NCBI GenBank assembly: GCA_015055965.1
Contig: SVHG01000005.1
Location: forward strand, 30,910-94,909
Length of the DNA stretch: 64,000 bases
Origin: Clostridiales bacterium
Lineage (GTDB): Bacteria; Bacillota; Clostridia; Christensenellales; Borkfalkiaceae
Reading direction: 5' to 3'
Positions 33,771 through 43,892 of the stretch are shown here, piece by piece; position 1 is the first letter of the stretch, and every line of letters begins with the position of its first letter. Position numbers and translations under genes: made by a program. Below the pieces are notes generated by a model, which saw nothing but the letters and a program-made list of their open reading frames with translations, was not told the DNA's origin and made no database searches.

Positions 33771-35516
33771 TTACCATTTTACAACGTTGGCGTTTTCATC
33801 ATAGTGCCAATAATTTCCGCTTGAAGTGGGCTGGCTTTCACTATAATAGTAGAGCGTTACACTTGTTAGTTCGTAATTAGAAGAACCAATTGAAATATTT
33901 GCCCAGCCATCTGCAGTACCATTATAATATACTTCTTTTAAACTACTGCAAGAATAGAACGCAGATTTGCCAATAGAAGTAACGGAATCACCTATTACTA
34001 CTGAGGTTAAAGCATTGCAAAAAGCGAACGCACCATCACCAATAGAAGTAACGGAATCACCTATTACTACTGAAGTTAAACTTCTGCAACCATAGAATGC
34101 CTCCTCACCAATAGAAGTAACGGAATTGGGAATTTCCACTGAAGTTAAACTACTGCAATACCTGAATGCCTCCTCACCAATAGAAGTAACGGAATCAGGT
34201 ATTACAATTGAAGTTAGGCGGGCACAATTATCAAATACGCTTTCTGCAATCACCTTGGTATTAGCATGAATTGCGTAAGAACTTAAATTTTGGTTTGAAA
34301 CCGAAATAAGTGCAAAATAAGGGTTATCTTTACTACCTAAATATTTGCAGTTTTCATATTCATTAAATTGTAAATTACTGCAATTCTCGAACGCAGAAGA
34401 ACTAATAGAGGTAACGGAATCACCTATTACTACTGAAGTTAAACTACTGCAAGAATAGAACGCACGATCACCAATAGAAGTAACGGAATCACCTATTACT
34501 ACTGAAGTTAAACTACTGCAATACAAGAACGCAAAACCACCAATAGAAGTAACGGAATCGGGAATGGTAAACGAGGTGGTCGTTTTACCTATTGCATATT
34601 GAATTAAAACACTTCCGTCTTTACTATACAAGTTGCCATCTATATCTTTATAATTTACATTATTTTCACTTACTTTAATACTCGTTAAACTTTCGCAATT
34701 ATAGAACGCCAAATCCCCAATAAAAGTAACAGAATTGGGAATTACTACTGAAGTTAAACTACTGCAATACAAGAACGCAAAACCACCAATAGAAGTAACG
34801 GAATCACCTATTACAACTGAGGTTAAAGCATCGCAAGAAGCGAACGCATCATCACCAATAGAAGTAACGGAATCACCTATTACAACTGAAGTTAAACTAC
34901 TGCACCAAGAGAACGCATCATCACCAATAGAAGTAACGGAATTGGGGATTATAACCACCTTAATTATATCATTATCACAAAAAGCTTCACTGTAAATAGT
35001 TTTAACAGGCAAGCCGTTGATGCTTTCTGCAAAGCGAATGCTTGTTGCGGTGCCGGTGTAACCGATTACCTCATAATAAGTGCCATCTGAGGAAAGGTCA
35101 TATAAAACGCCTTCTGTTGCGTCAACGGGCATACTGCAAACGGTGCAAAGATTATTTTCATCTGCAACGTGTTCTTCCTTTTGGTTAACAGCATCACAGT
35201 GTGTGCAATTAAACCAGTGGAAGGTTGCGTTATATGATAGGGCTTCTTGCCATTCGTGGTCTATAACCTCCGTGTAATTCATATAACAAACGGCGTTACA
35301 GGTTATGCACTTCATAACGTCATAGCCCTGTGCAGAACAAGTGGGGGCAACGGTTTCTTCTAATGCAAAGCTGTGTTCGTGAATACCGCAGGGTAATTCT
35401 TCTGAAGTAGCAGAAGATACGCCACCAACGGGTGGTTGTTGCACACATGAAATCATGCAAAGTGCGCCTGTTACTACCATAATTACAGATAGTAATGCAA
35501 TAATAATTTTTTTCAT
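33771..35516 (-). CDS. LRR_5 (BspA-like) lipoprotein
   Basis: 581 residues from the ATG at 35516, where GGGAGG sits upstream and a lipoprotein signal begins (MKKIIIALLSVIMVV to MISC). The longer frame to 35684 would cover the structured leader and is rejected. A Cys segment (CITCNAVCYMNY, CTVCSMP) is followed by at least eight LRR_5 units (SLTSVVIGDSVTSIGDDAF) with near-identical DNA. The end, GNYWHYDENANVVKW, resembles the end of the Cys-repeat gene at 24515. BspA-like repeats are usually surface and adhesion related. Confidence 0.82.
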   Translation of the reverse strand: MKKIIIALLSVIMVVTGALCMISCVQQPPVGGVSSATSEELPCGIHEHSFALEETVAPTCSAQGYDVMKCITCNAVCYMNYTEVIDHEWQEALSYNATFHWFNCTHCDAVNQKEEHVADENNLCTVCSMPVDATEGVLYDLSSDGTYYEVIGYTGTATSIRFAESINGLPVKTIYSEAFCDNDIIKVVIIPNSVTSIGDDAFSWCSSLTSVVIGDSVTSIGDDAFASCDALTSVVIGDSVTSIGGFAFLYCSSLTSVVIPNSVTFIGDLAFYNCESLTSIKVSENNVNYKDIDGNLYSKDGSVLIQYAIGKTTTSFTIPDSVTSIGGFAFLYCSSLTSVVIGDSVTSIGDRAFYSCSSLTSVVIGDSVTSISSSAFENCSNLQFNEYENCKYLGSKDNPYFALISVSNQNLSSYAIHANTKVIAESVFDNCARLTSIVIPDSVTSIGEEAFRYCSSLTSVEIPNSVTSIGEEAFYGCRSLTSVVIGDSVTSIGDGAFAFCNALTSVVIGDSVTSIGKSAFYSCSSLKEVYYNGTADGWANISIGSSNYELTSVTLYYYSESQPTSSGNYWHYDENANVVKW

Positions 35517-35556
35517 AAAAAACCTCCCTTCAGCACAAGTAAAAATTTTTAGCAAT

Positions 35557-35724
35557 AAAAAAGTGCCGACCTCAAACGAAGCCGACACCTGTAAAGAGCC
35601 CCTTCGCTTAAGTTGCGACACTATTTTAACAAAACTTATATTCCACACACAAGTTTTATATAACGCGAAAAAGGTACACTTCACCTAGGAGTATACTTGT
35701 GTGTGATTATTAAAATAGGTCGCA
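35557..35724 (-). ncRNA. structured 5' leader with terminator (candidate cis-regulatory RNA)
   Basis: Transcript predicted from the promoter at 35730. The outer stem TGCGACCTATTTTAA (35710-35724) pairs with TTAAAATA...GTCGCA (35614-35629). Inside it, CACACACAAGT pairs perfectly with ACTTGTGTGTG (35695-35705 and 35644-35654). An alternative small hairpin GTATACT/AGTGTAC lies within that. Then comes an intrinsic terminator (35557-35588: GTGTCGGC pairing with GTCGGCAC through two G-T wobbles, then TTTTTT), 40 bases before the LRR lipoprotein ATG. AAGCGAAG upstream can pair with CTTCGTTT of the terminator loop, a possible antiterminator. No known riboswitch class recognised. Confidence 0.6.
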
Positions 35725-35729
35725 CTTTT

Positions 35730-35758
35730 ATTTTAGCACTTTTAAAACAATATTGCAA
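35730..35758 (-). promoter_or_regulatory. promoter of the structured leader/LRR gene
   Basis: Reverse strand TTGCAA (35753-35758), 17-base spacer, TAAAAT (35730-35735). It lies about 215 bases before the ATG, which implies a long leader. Confidence 0.65.
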
Positions 35759-35796
35759 GCCATTTGTGAAAATAAACGTTTTTTATACTTATTTTT

Positions 35797-36513
35797 TTAT
35801 TCGTTACAAACCAAAAATTCCAGCGAACCGTTAAAGATTGCAGTTGCTAAAGAAAGCTGAAATTCTTCTGTAATTAAAAGAGCTTCGTCTTGCGGGCTAG
35901 ATAAAAATCCGCACTCCACTATTACGGCAGGGCAAGGGGAAACGTTTAATATGAAATAATCACCGCAAAGGGGCGCGTAATCCTTAACACCTGTGTAAAC
36001 GCCGTTTAACGCCCCTTGAAGGGTTGTTGCAAGTAGGTAGCCCCGTTTATCACCCTTTTTATAAAACGCCTGACCGCCACGGCGTGAAGGGCTTGAATAG
36101 TTGTTTTGGTGAATAGAAATAACAATCGAGGGGTTGCTTTCATTAATAATCTTCGCACGCGCGCGCATATCGCGGTCCTTATGCCCCGGCGCAAGATAAC
36201 CGTATAAGCCGGAAGAGGTAATTCGCGTCATAACGCAGTTAAACCCCACGGATGAAAAAAGCTCCTTTAGCTTTTTTGCAATAGATAGATTAATTTCGCT
36301 TTCCTTTACCCCCGTGGTTGCGCCTGAAACACCGCCGTCTATACCGCCGTGCCCTGCATCAATAACGATTGTATAACGGGACTGAGGAGTGGCGTTTACC
36401 TGCCTATTTTTTTTACTTACGTGGCTAATTATCACTACCCCGATAAAACAAACGCAAACTGCAATACAAGCGATTTTAATATGCTTTTTATTAACCCAAA
36501 ATAATTTTAACAT
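35797..36513 (-). CDS. cwlD: N-acetylmuramoyl-L-alanine amidase, CwlD-like
   Basis: 238 residues from the ATG at 36513; a GTG at 36549 would add 12 residues, and neither has a good ribosome site. One N-terminal membrane segment (about 14-34) anchors an extracytoplasmic Amidase_3 domain. The zinc and catalytic residues sit in VIDAGHGGIDGG, KESEINLSI, SIHQNN and VIVECGFLSSPQDE. It cleaves the amide between muramic acid and the stem peptide. The size and single domain match CwlD, which makes muramic lactam in spore cortex. Its promoter region holds DnaA boxes. Confidence 0.8.
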   Translation of the reverse strand: MLKLFWVNKKHIKIACIAVCVCFIGVVIISHVSKKNRQVNATPQSRYTIVIDAGHGGIDGGVSGATTGVKESEINLSIAKKLKELFSSVGFNCVMTRITSSGLYGYLAPGHKDRDMRARAKIINESNPSIVISIHQNNYSSPSRRGGQAFYKKGDKRGYLLATTLQGALNGVYTGVKDYAPLCGDYFILNVSPCPAVIVECGFLSSPQDEALLITEEFQLSLATAIFNGSLEFLVCNE

Positions 36514-36524
36514 ATCATATATAT

Positions 36525-36630
36525 ATTGTGGATTACTAAAAATATACACCTAAAAGATTGTGGATAAGTTATAAAGTTATCCACAAAGATATCAACACAG
36601 GGGCTTTTAAAAGCCCTTTTTTGTGGATAA
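36525..36630. promoter_or_regulatory. DnaA-box cluster at the cwlD promoter
   Basis: Three perfect TTATCCACA boxes (36559-36567 and 36622-36630 on the reverse strand, 36577-36585 forward) and one near match (TGTGGATTA, from 36527). A reverse-strand promoter-like pair, TTGATA (36590-36595) and TATAAC (36568-36573) with a 16-base spacer, contains one box and is followed by another. A perfect palindrome GGGCTTTTAAAAGCCC plus T-run (36601-36622) separates the third box. Confidence 0.75.
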
Positions 36631-36725
36631 ATTACCTTTTTTGCGGTCTTTTTTAATATTCGCGAACGTTTGCAAAATATTTCACTGCAGTTACCTGTGT
36701 ATATCTTTAAGTGATTAGACCGCAT

Positions 36726-36758
36726 AAAAAAACGCCCAAGAGCTTAATCTTGAGCGTT
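36726..36758 (-). terminator. terminator of the 889-residue protein gene
   Basis: Reverse strand AACGCTCAAGA, loop, TCTTGGGCGTT, then TTTTTTT, just after the gene. Confidence 0.85.
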
Positions 36759-36776
36759 AGTTTATTTAGTTAGTTA

Positions 36777-39446
36777 TTAGAAAACTAAGGTGTAAGCAAA
36801 GCCGTTAGTTGCGGGAACTTTAACGTCTGCAAGATCGTTAGCGTTTTCAGGATTCTTAGTTAAGCCGTTGTGCTTCATAACCTTATCGATTAGCTCGTAA
36901 GCTTCTAACATATCGCGAGGAACTAAGATCTTGAATTCTACAGGGGTATCTGCAAAGCGAGCCTTGCGTTTGCCCTTAAGAGCCTTATCACCCTTAACCT
37001 GGGGTAAGTATAAATGAGCAACCTCTTTTTCGATATAAATTCTAGAAAGAGTAACCTTATCGCCGGGTCTGAACTTGCCGTTATTTTCTTCCATAACGTA
37101 AGACTTAAGAGCAATACGTAATAGATCGAAGTAATCTTCTGCAGTAGAAGCAACGCGAGCGTTTCTTATCATATAAGTAAAGCCGTTCTTTCTTTCTTCT
37201 TCGGTAGAGCCGGGGCCGGGAACGTAATCCGCCATCTTTTGTAAGCCCTTGTTTAGAAGAACACGGTTGATAAGCATTAGCGCGATATTGAATGCTTCTT
37301 CGGTAGAAATAACTAATTGAGAGGGAACTTCTGCAAACTTCTTATCTTTGCATTCGGTTACGTTAATGCCTTCGTTCATAAGCTCTTCTGCATCTAACGC
37401 AACGTTTAACTGAATGTGGTTGCCCTTGAAGTACATGGTAGCAATCTTTTCCGTTTCGGTAAGGCCCATTACCACCTTGTAGCTTTCCTTCTTGTAAGAT
37501 CTCATTAGATCGCGTAACTGATCGTACATATTGATTAGTCTGTTAACGGTTACGGGAGCAGCCCACTTAGCGTATAGCTTGAAGCCCTTTCTTCTTAACA
37601 TACAAGTTCCAATAAACCTATGAGTAAGAGCTTTATCGGTAAACCAGCCGGAGAATACGTAGCCGGGCTTAACGGGATCTTCAGGCATTACGAAATATTC
37701 GCCCTTTGCTGCGCGAACGCTACGAACGTGGCTTCCGCCGTTAGATACGAATTTGATTCTGTATCTTACGTGCTTAACGATTATCTTGATGATAATTATT
37801 AATAAAATGAGGGCAACTACGCATGCAACCCAGAATAAAGGTTGAGTGAATAGTGATTCAAGGTCATAGCCTGCAATGCATAAATTTGTTAAATGAGCCG
37901 TGGTGGTAAACACAAGTACCCCTCCTTCTAGCGTATAATCTAGTTTTTCTGCTTTTCCGTTCTCGTATCCGTAACAGATAGATGCGTTTTCAAGTTCGGA
38001 AACAATTTCTGATGCGTCGGTTATGTTGGATAATTTTTCCTTTTCATATCCGCCTGCTTTGCAATACTTTTCGTAATAGCTTTCAAGGTCAATGGTCACT
38101 TCGTAAGATATTTTAGTTGGAACAAAGCTACTTTCTGAATCTATTTCGGTGGGAAGCTTTATGTATTTATAACCATCTCTTTCTACCCTGAAGGTTAGAT
38201 AGTACGCAACCGAAAGTTTTTTATCGCTTTCCTGCAAGGTTTTGGAAACTATTCTCTTTGCGCTGCTGTTAGAGCCTGCGTATACGTAAAGAACGCTTCC
38301 TTCGGGAATAACCTTTGCATTTTGACCCTTCTTTGAACCGCTTGCATATTTAGCAACGATTTTTACAACGCCGTATTTATCCGTTATAGAATCGTTTTTA
38401 ATAGCAGCGTAATTGGGGTTTTTATCTATAAATTCTATTCTTGATTTTAATTCTTCGTATTCTACCTTGTAACCGTCTTTAAGCGCTTGTGTGAATTTGT
38501 TTTCATAATCGTAAAAGGCCTTAGTACATAGAGTTTTAAGCTCTGCTACCTTTGCGTCACGCTCTGCGGTGGTGTGAGGATTAGATTCAAACTCAATAAA
38601 ATCTAAATAAGCTTGGTGGGCTATTTCAAAATCGTTTCTGGGAACGCCCTCTAAAGCCTTCTTTGCTTCTGCGGTTATTTCGTCAACCTTAGCCTTGCAT
38701 TCGTTAACCTTCTTGGGATCGTATGCAATAGAGTTGGTTGAATCCTTTAATAACCACTCTTCTTCAGCTTGACCGGCTTCTACGTATTCGTTAAGAACTG
38801 ATTTTAAAAGGGATTGCTGACCTGCTGAATAATAACCGAAGGTGTTATATTCGGTACTGCTACCGGGATGAGTGTTTTCTAAAAGCGCGTTGTAATAATC
38901 AACTACTGACGAAGCTTTTTCCTTTGCGTAAGATAGGTAAGCTTGCTCGTCCGCTTCAAGTATATCTAAAATTTCTTTTTCGCTAGCCTTAAATTCAGCT
39001 TCTAACGCGTTTACTGCATCCTGCCAAAGAACGCTTGCAAATAAACTGCCGTCTACCGTGAATTTTTCTAACGCTCCATCTCTTATACCTGCAAGCTGGT
39101 TAATTCTTCTTTCTTCTGCAATATCTGCAAGCTTTTCATCTGAATAAGCATTCGCAAAAGAGGATCTTACCCCTGCAAGTCTTACGATTTCGTTAGCTTG
39201 GGCAACCTTATTTTCTTCTATGGGGTTACTGATAAATGCGCCAAAGTCTTCCCCTTCCTTTAAAGCCCCTTCCGCAATAATGCCGGAAGCTATAACCTCT
39301 TCGTTATTGGTTGCAACAACTTCTTCAAAGGTTAAAGGTGTGGAATCCTGTGCAATTACCGTTAACGCAGATGCGAAAACCAGCGACACCGCTGCTAACG
39401 TTGCCAGTATTACGGATATTAATTTTACGCGTTTTTTTCTTATCAT
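36777..39446 (-). CDS. large membrane-anchored protein with one InlB_B-type repeat
   Basis: 889 residues. A signal peptide (about 1-32) is followed by a long helical, Glu/Lys-rich extracytoplasmic region (to about 320) and a beta-rich part. A membrane segment near 540-562 (LFWVACVVALILLIIIIKII) comes next. After it lies a repeat of the Listeria-Bacteroides type (FVSNGGSHVRSVRAAKGEYF, PGYVFSGWFTD, KLYAKWA) and a conserved-looking C-terminal domain with duplicated pieces (IATMYFKGNHIQLNVALDAEEL, VAHLYLPQVKGDK) that I cannot name. If the topology is right, the last 330 residues are cytoplasmic, an odd place for an InlB_B repeat. It has its own promoter and terminator. Confidence 0.65.
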   Translation of the reverse strand: MIRKKRVKLISVILATLAAVSLVFASALTVIAQDSTPLTFEEVVATNNEEVIASGIIAEGALKEGEDFGAFISNPIEENKVAQANEIVRLAGVRSSFANAYSDEKLADIAEERRINQLAGIRDGALEKFTVDGSLFASVLWQDAVNALEAEFKASEKEILDILEADEQAYLSYAKEKASSVVDYYNALLENTHPGSSTEYNTFGYYSAGQQSLLKSVLNEYVEAGQAEEEWLLKDSTNSIAYDPKKVNECKAKVDEITAEAKKALEGVPRNDFEIAHQAYLDFIEFESNPHTTAERDAKVAELKTLCTKAFYDYENKFTQALKDGYKVEYEELKSRIEFIDKNPNYAAIKNDSITDKYGVVKIVAKYASGSKKGQNAKVIPEGSVLYVYAGSNSSAKRIVSKTLQESDKKLSVAYYLTFRVERDGYKYIKLPTEIDSESSFVPTKISYEVTIDLESYYEKYCKAGGYEKEKLSNITDASEIVSELENASICYGYENGKAEKLDYTLEGGVLVFTTTAHLTNLCIAGYDLESLFTQPLFWVACVVALILLIIIIKIIVKHVRYRIKFVSNGGSHVRSVRAAKGEYFVMPEDPVKPGYVFSGWFTDKALTHRFIGTCMLRRKGFKLYAKWAAPVTVNRLINMYDQLRDLMRSYKKESYKVVMGLTETEKIATMYFKGNHIQLNVALDAEELMNEGINVTECKDKKFAEVPSQLVISTEEAFNIALMLINRVLLNKGLQKMADYVPGPGSTEEERKNGFTYMIRNARVASTAEDYFDLLRIALKSYVMEENNGKFRPGDKVTLSRIYIEKEVAHLYLPQVKGDKALKGKRKARFADTPVEFKILVPRDMLEAYELIDKVMKHNGLTKNPENANDLADVKVPATNGFAYTLVF

Positions 39447-39507
39447 AACCTATCTCCAAAACAAAGATATGCTTTAATTTATATATAATATAATTTTAGA
39501 TACAATT

Positions 39508-39536
39508 ATATTAACACAAGATTTCAAATTTTACAA
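39508..39536 (-). promoter_or_regulatory. promoter of the 889-residue protein gene
   Basis: Reverse strand TTGTAA (39531-39536), 17-base spacer, TAATAT (39508-39513). Confidence 0.6.
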
Positions 39537-39644
39537 TACTTTTCACGCAATTTTTACGATTTTTTTTAAATAATTTTTATTTTCCCACCTTTAGGTAAGT
39601 CTTTTTTTGCTCTTTTAAAAGCGTTTTTACTCCCAAAATACAAC

Positions 39645-39699
39645 AAAAAACCCGCCTATAGGTCGATTAACGGCACTTTCGCCTTCCTATAAGCGGGTT
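39645..39699 (-). terminator. terminator of the V-ATPase operon, from a GCGCGATTAAC-family element
   Basis: Reverse strand AACCCGCTTATAGG ... CCTATAGGCGGGTT then TTTTTTG. The arms enclose an inner GGCGAAAGTGCC hairpin and the repeat core CCGTTAATCGACCTATAGG. It lies directly after the subunit D gene. Confidence 0.85.
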
Positions 39700-39711
39700 A
39701 TTTTACAAAAA

Positions 39712-40350
39712 TTATTCGCCCTGTCTTTGGGCAATCATGGATTTTACCTTCATTAGTCTTGTAATGGAAGCTCTTTCGTTTTCATCCAGTTTTGCAGTTA
39801 TATAGTGAATGGTTTCTTCTAACTGCGGTATCATAACGTATTCTAACGCGTTTACCCTGCGCTTGTTTCTTTCTATTTCGTCGGCAAGCATTGCAACCTG
39901 TTTTTCTATTTGAGCAAGCTCTACCAGCTTTGCAATAACCTCTGCAATTCTTTTAACGGAATAATCGGCTTCACTTGTGATTTGCGCAAAGGCGTAAGGA
40001 TAAGCTTCCTTTCCCCTGCTTTCCTTAACGGTGAGCTTTGGCACTTCTATGTTCATTATAGAAGTAACGCCACGCTCTATTTGTAAGGTTGCGGTGGGCA
40101 TCATAAATGCGTTTTCTAACGCACCCTTAGAAAGCTGGCCCTTTGCGTAAGAAAACTCCTTTAATACCTCGCTTAAAGATTGCTCTATCTCATCACGCAT
40201 GGTTTTATTAAGTTTTATAAGAGCAGAAAAGCGACGAATCATTTCATCTGACTTATCCTTTAAAAGCTTATGCCCACGAGTTGCCGTTTTTAGCCTAGCC
40301 TTAAGCTTTTTTAGCTCCATTCTGGTAGGATTTACGTTGAGTCTTGACAT
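39712..40350 (-). CDS. ntpD: V/A-type ATPase subunit D
   Basis: 212 residues, central rotor-shaft subunit. The N-terminal phrase NVNPTRMELKKLKARLKTATRGHKLLKDKSDE is the subunit D signature, followed by long coiled-coil helices at both ends. Last gene of the operon, 56 bases after subunit B. Confidence 0.95.
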   Translation of the reverse strand: MSRLNVNPTRMELKKLKARLKTATRGHKLLKDKSDEMIRRFSALIKLNKTMRDEIEQSLSEVLKEFSYAKGQLSKGALENAFMMPTATLQIERGVTSIMNIEVPKLTVKESRGKEAYPYAFAQITSEADYSVKRIAEVIAKLVELAQIEKQVAMLADEIERNKRRVNALEYVMIPQLEETIHYITAKLDENERASITRLMKVKSMIAQRQGE

Positions 40351-40406
40351 CTTTATTTCCTTATTATATATAAAGTGAGTTTAAATTTAAGTTTTTTAGC
40401 AAAAAT

Positions 40407-41777
40407 TTACGCGTTAAGATACTTATCTAAATATTTTTCTTTAATACGCTTTAATTCGCTTCTGGGAAGTATAGAAAGTAGCTTCCAACCGATATTTAGC
40501 GTTTCTTCTATAGATCTGTTTGCTTCAAACCCCTGTGAAACGTATTCCTTTTCAAACTGCTCTGCAAAGGCAGCGTAAAGCTTATCGGTAGCAGTTAAAG
40601 CAGAATCGCCCAAGATCGCAGCAAGCTCTTTACTTTCCTTACCGTGGGCGTATGCAGCGAATAGCTGGTTCATAGTATCTGCGTGGTCTTCCCTGGTTTT
40701 GCCGTCGCCAATACCCTTATCTTTAAGACGGGATAGCGAGGGTAAAACGTCTATAGGGGGAACTACGCCCTTTTTATAAAGCTCACGAGAAAGGATAATT
40801 TGACCTTCGGTAATATAACCGGTTAAGTCGGGAATGGGGTGAGTTTTATCATCCTCAGGCATGGTTAGAATGGGAATTTGAGTTATAGAGCCCTCTTTAC
40901 CCTTAATTCTACCCGCTCTTTCGTATAAGGTTGCAAGGTCGGTATATAAATAACCGGGATATCCACGGCGACCGGGAACTTCCTTGCGGGCAGCGGAAAC
41001 CTCTCTTAACGCTTCTGCGTAGTTGGTAATATCAGTCATAATAACCAAAACGTGCATACCAAGCTCAAAAGCCAAGTATTCCGCGCAGGTAAGCGCCATT
41101 CTGGGGGTTGAAATACGTTCTACTGCAGGGTCGTTTGCAAGGTTGGTAAATAATACCGTTCTTTCTATTGCGCCCGTTCTTCTAAAGTCGTCTATAAAGT
41201 ATTCGGCTTCTTCAAAGGTAATACCGATAGCTGCGAATACTACCGCGAACTTACTATCCCCTGAGCGAACTCTTGCCTGACGGGCAATTTGAGCAGCAAG
41301 CTCTGCGTGGGGTAAACCGCTCATACTAAATACGGGAAGCTTTTGTCCTCTAACAAGAGTGTTAAGTCCGTCTATTGCAGAAATACCCGTTTGAATAAAT
41401 TCGTTGGGGTAATCTCTTGCGGCGGGATTGATGGGCTCGCCGTTAATATCCAGCATTTTATCTGCTATAATAGGCGCACCGCCGTCACGGGGGTTACCCA
41501 TACCGTCGAATACCCTACCAAGCATATCTTCAGAAACGGCAAGCTCTATACCTCTGCCTAAAAAGCGAGCCTTAGAGGTGGATATTTCTAGCCCTTGTGA
41601 GCTTTCAAAAAGCTGAACTACTGCTTTATCGTCCTTAACCTCTAGCACTTTACCCCTACGAACGTCGCCGTTCTTTTGGGTTATTTCTACTAATTCGTTA
41701 TAGCCAACCCCTTCTACCCCCTCTACGAGCATTAAAGGTCCTACTACTTCTTTTATAGTTTTATATTCCTTATACAT
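40407..41777 (-). CDS. ntpB: V/A-type ATPase subunit B
   Basis: 456 residues from the ATG at 41777, favoured because AGGTG lies upstream and family members begin near [14 protein letters not shown]; a GTG at 41786 would add three residues. Non-catalytic nucleotide-binding subunit. It has no canonical P-loop, having [16 protein letters not shown] instead. [17 protein letters not shown] is conserved. Its start overlaps the subunit A stop by 8 bases. Confidence 0.95.
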   Translation of the reverse strand: MYKEYKTIKEVVGPLMLVEGVEGVGYNELVEITQKNGDVRRGKVLEVKDDKAVVQLFESSQGLEISTSKARFLGRGIELAVSEDMLGRVFDGMGNPRDGGAPIIADKMLDINGEPINPAARDYPNEFIQTGISAIDGLNTLVRGQKLPVFSMSGLPHAELAAQIARQARVRSGDSKFAVVFAAIGITFEEAEYFIDDFRRTGAIERTVLFTNLANDPAVERISTPRMALTCAEYLAFELGMHVLVIMTDITNYAEALREVSAARKEVPGRRGYPGYLYTDLATLYERAGRIKGKEGSITQIPILTMPEDDKTHPIPDLTGYITEGQIILSRELYKKGVVPPIDVLPSLSRLKDKGIGDGKTREDHADTMNQLFAAYAHGKESKELAAILGDSALTATDKLYAAFAEQFEKEYVSQGFEANRSIEETLNIGWKLLSILPRSELKRIKEKYLDKYLNA

Positions 41778-43536
41778 CACTTTCACCTGCTTCAGCTATT
41801 TTCTTAAGCTCTACCGTCATATCGCGAAGAGCGCGGTCAAGACTTTCTAAATCGCTTTCTTCCACGTATTTTGCTCTACCGATTTTTTCCTTACCCTCGC
41901 AAGCAAGAATATCGTCTAGCTCTGCGTAATTATCAATGGCGATATTGCCAAGGCGGTAAAATTCGTAAATAAGCTTTAAAATCTTATACTGCTTGGTAAG
42001 CGAAGTATAAGTATCCGTTTCGTGGAATGCGTTTTGGTGCAAGTAGTCTTCACGGATAACCTTTGCGGTTTCCATAGTCATTCTATCCTTATATGAAAGG
42101 GAATCTATACCAACTAAACGAACGATTTCATCTAGCTCTGCTTCTTCTTGAAGTATTCTCATAACGAAAGCGCGAAGCTCGTTGTAATCGGGCGCTACGT
42201 TTTCTTTAAACCAAGAGCCTAATTTATCCGCGTAAAGTGAATAACTCACAAGCCAATCGATAGCGGGGAAATGACGCTTATAAGCAAGTGAAGCAGATAA
42301 GCCCCAGAATACCTTTACTATTCTTAAAGTTGCCTGTGATACGGGCTCTGAAAGGTCACCGCCCGGGGGAGATACCGCGCCGATTGCGGTAATAGAGCCT
42401 ACTACGTTTTCCTTACCTAATACCTTAACCATACCCGCTCTTTCATAGAATTCTGCAAGGCGTGACGATAGATATGCGGGATAGCCTTCGTCACCCGGCA
42501 TTTCTTCTAAACGACCGCTCATTTCACGAAGCGCTTCTGCCCAACGGGAGGTAGAGTCTGCCATGATAGCAACGTCGTAACCCATATCTCTAAAATATTC
42601 CGCAATAGTTATACCTGTATAAATAGAAGCTTCTCTTGCAGCAACCGGCATATCGGAGGTGTTTGCAATAAGAACGGTTCTCTTCATTAGAGGTTGACCG
42701 GTGGTGGGGTCGTTAAGCTCCGGGAATTCGTTTAATACGTCAGTCATTTCGTTTCCGCGTTCACCGCAACCAACGTAAACTATAATCTTTGCGTCAGCCC
42801 ATTTTGCAAGCTGGTGCTGAACAACCGTTTTACCGCTTCCGAAAGGACCGGGAACTGCCGCGCAACCGCCCTTTGCAACCGGGAATAGAGTATCTATAAC
42901 CCTTTGACCGGTAATCATGGGCATATACGGCGTCATTTTTTCCTTATAAGGTCTTGCCTTTCTTACGGGCCATTTACGAAGCATACAAACCTCGTGCAAG
43001 CCCTTCTCATCCTTAATAACCGCCACCGTTTGAGTGATATTATAATTACCTGCGTTAATAGCGGTTAATTCACCCTTAATACCAAAGGGAACGGTAATTT
43101 TATGGCGAACTACTGTCGTTTCCTGAACGTAGCCAAGCTCGTCGCCCGCCTGCATTATATCGCCAACCCTTGCAGTGGGAATAAATTCCCAAATCTTTTC
43201 GTGATCTAAGCTGTTTACTCTTATACCGCGGGTTATTCTATCCCCGTAATTTTCTACGATTTTGGTTAAAGGTCTTTGGATACCGTCAAAAATACCTTCT
43301 ATAAGACCGGGCGCAAGCTCTACCGAAAGGGGCTCGCCGGTGGTATAAACGCTATCGCCAACGCAAAGACCTGCCGTTTCTTCGTAAACCTGAATTGAAG
43401 CCTTATCCCCACGAAGCTCTATTATTTCGCCAATAAGCATTTGCTTACCAACGTTAACAACGTCGTACATCTTGCTCTCGGCCATATTTTCCGCAACGAT
43501 AAGCGGTCCTGCAACTTTAATAATTCTGCCTTGCAT
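41770..43536 (-). CDS. ntpA: V/A-type ATPase catalytic subunit A
   Basis: 588 residues. Catalytic ATP-binding subunit: P-loop [21 protein letters not shown], the [12 protein letters not shown] segment and the family-specific non-homologous insertion in the first third. The ATG follows directly on the subunit F stop, which indicates coupling. Confidence 0.97.
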   Translation of the reverse strand: MQGRIIKVAGPLIVAENMAESKMYDVVNVGKQMLIGEIIELRGDKASIQVYEETAGLCVGDSVYTTGEPLSVELAPGLIEGIFDGIQRPLTKIVENYGDRITRGIRVNSLDHEKIWEFIPTARVGDIMQAGDELGYVQETTVVRHKITVPFGIKGELTAINAGNYNITQTVAVIKDEKGLHEVCMLRKWPVRKARPYKEKMTPYMPMITGQRVIDTLFPVAKGGCAAVPGPFGSGKTVVQHQLAKWADAKIIVYVGCGERGNEMTDVLNEFPELNDPTTGQPLMKRTVLIANTSDMPVAAREASIYTGITIAEYFRDMGYDVAIMADSTSRWAEALREMSGRLEEMPGDEGYPAYLSSRLAEFYERAGMVKVLGKENVVGSITAIGAVSPPGGDLSEPVSQATLRIVKVFWGLSASLAYKRHFPAIDWLVSYSLYADKLGSWFKENVAPDYNELRAFVMRILQEEAELDEIVRLVGIDSLSYKDRMTMETAKVIREDYLHQNAFHETDTYTSLTKQYKILKLIYEFYRLGNIAIDNYAELDDILACEGKEKIGRAKYVEESDLESLDRALRDMTVELKKIAEAGESDV

Positions 43537-43863
43537 TTACTTGTCCTCTCTGTTAAACAATATATCAACGCCAAGCGCCTTTTCCATGCGCTCTTTCATC
43601 TTTGCGCGAGCGTAGCCCCCTTCACCGCTTCCCGAAGGAACGGGTAGTATTACGGGGTACGGCGACTGATTAAATTTCTTTAATAAATCGTCCATTTGCT
43701 CCGCAAGCGTTTCGGTTATAAATATAACCGCGTACTCTTTTGCTAATTTTCTTAATATATCCTTGGCTTCCTCCCTATCGGAAGCGTAATAGGCGTCAAT
43801 CCCGCCCGCCTTAAAGGCAAGCACGCTATCGCCTTCGCCAAGTATTGCCATTTTATCGGTCAT
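43537..43863 (-). CDS. ntpG: V/A-type ATPase subunit F (E. hirae NtpG)
   Basis: 108 residues. Small Rossmann-like central-stalk subunit. The start MTDKMAILGEGDSVLAFKAGGID and EYAVIFITETLAEQM are typical. It helps couple rotation to catalysis. It ends exactly where subunit A begins. Confidence 0.92.
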   Translation of the reverse strand: MTDKMAILGEGDSVLAFKAGGIDAYYASDREEAKDILRKLAKEYAVIFITETLAEQMDDLLKKFNQSPYPVILPVPSGSGEGGYARAKMKERMEKALGVDILFNREDK

Positions 43864-43892
43864 TATATGCTACTCCTTGATTGAACGGTGTT

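Noticed and set aside
35557..35724. 6S RNA or a known riboswitch class for the structured leader
   Set aside because: The rod-like shape is suggestive, but the length, bubble and linked terminator before an ATG do not fit 6S, and I could match no riboswitch consensus.
36525..36630. Calling the DnaA-box cluster oriC
   Set aside because: No dnaA or dnaN is adjacent and gene direction does not switch here; the switch is near 48.5 kb, where no DnaA boxes were seen.
36507..36725. A 72-codon reverse frame upstream of cwlD
   Set aside because: It covers the DnaA boxes and promoter, has no ribosome site and no recognisable domain.
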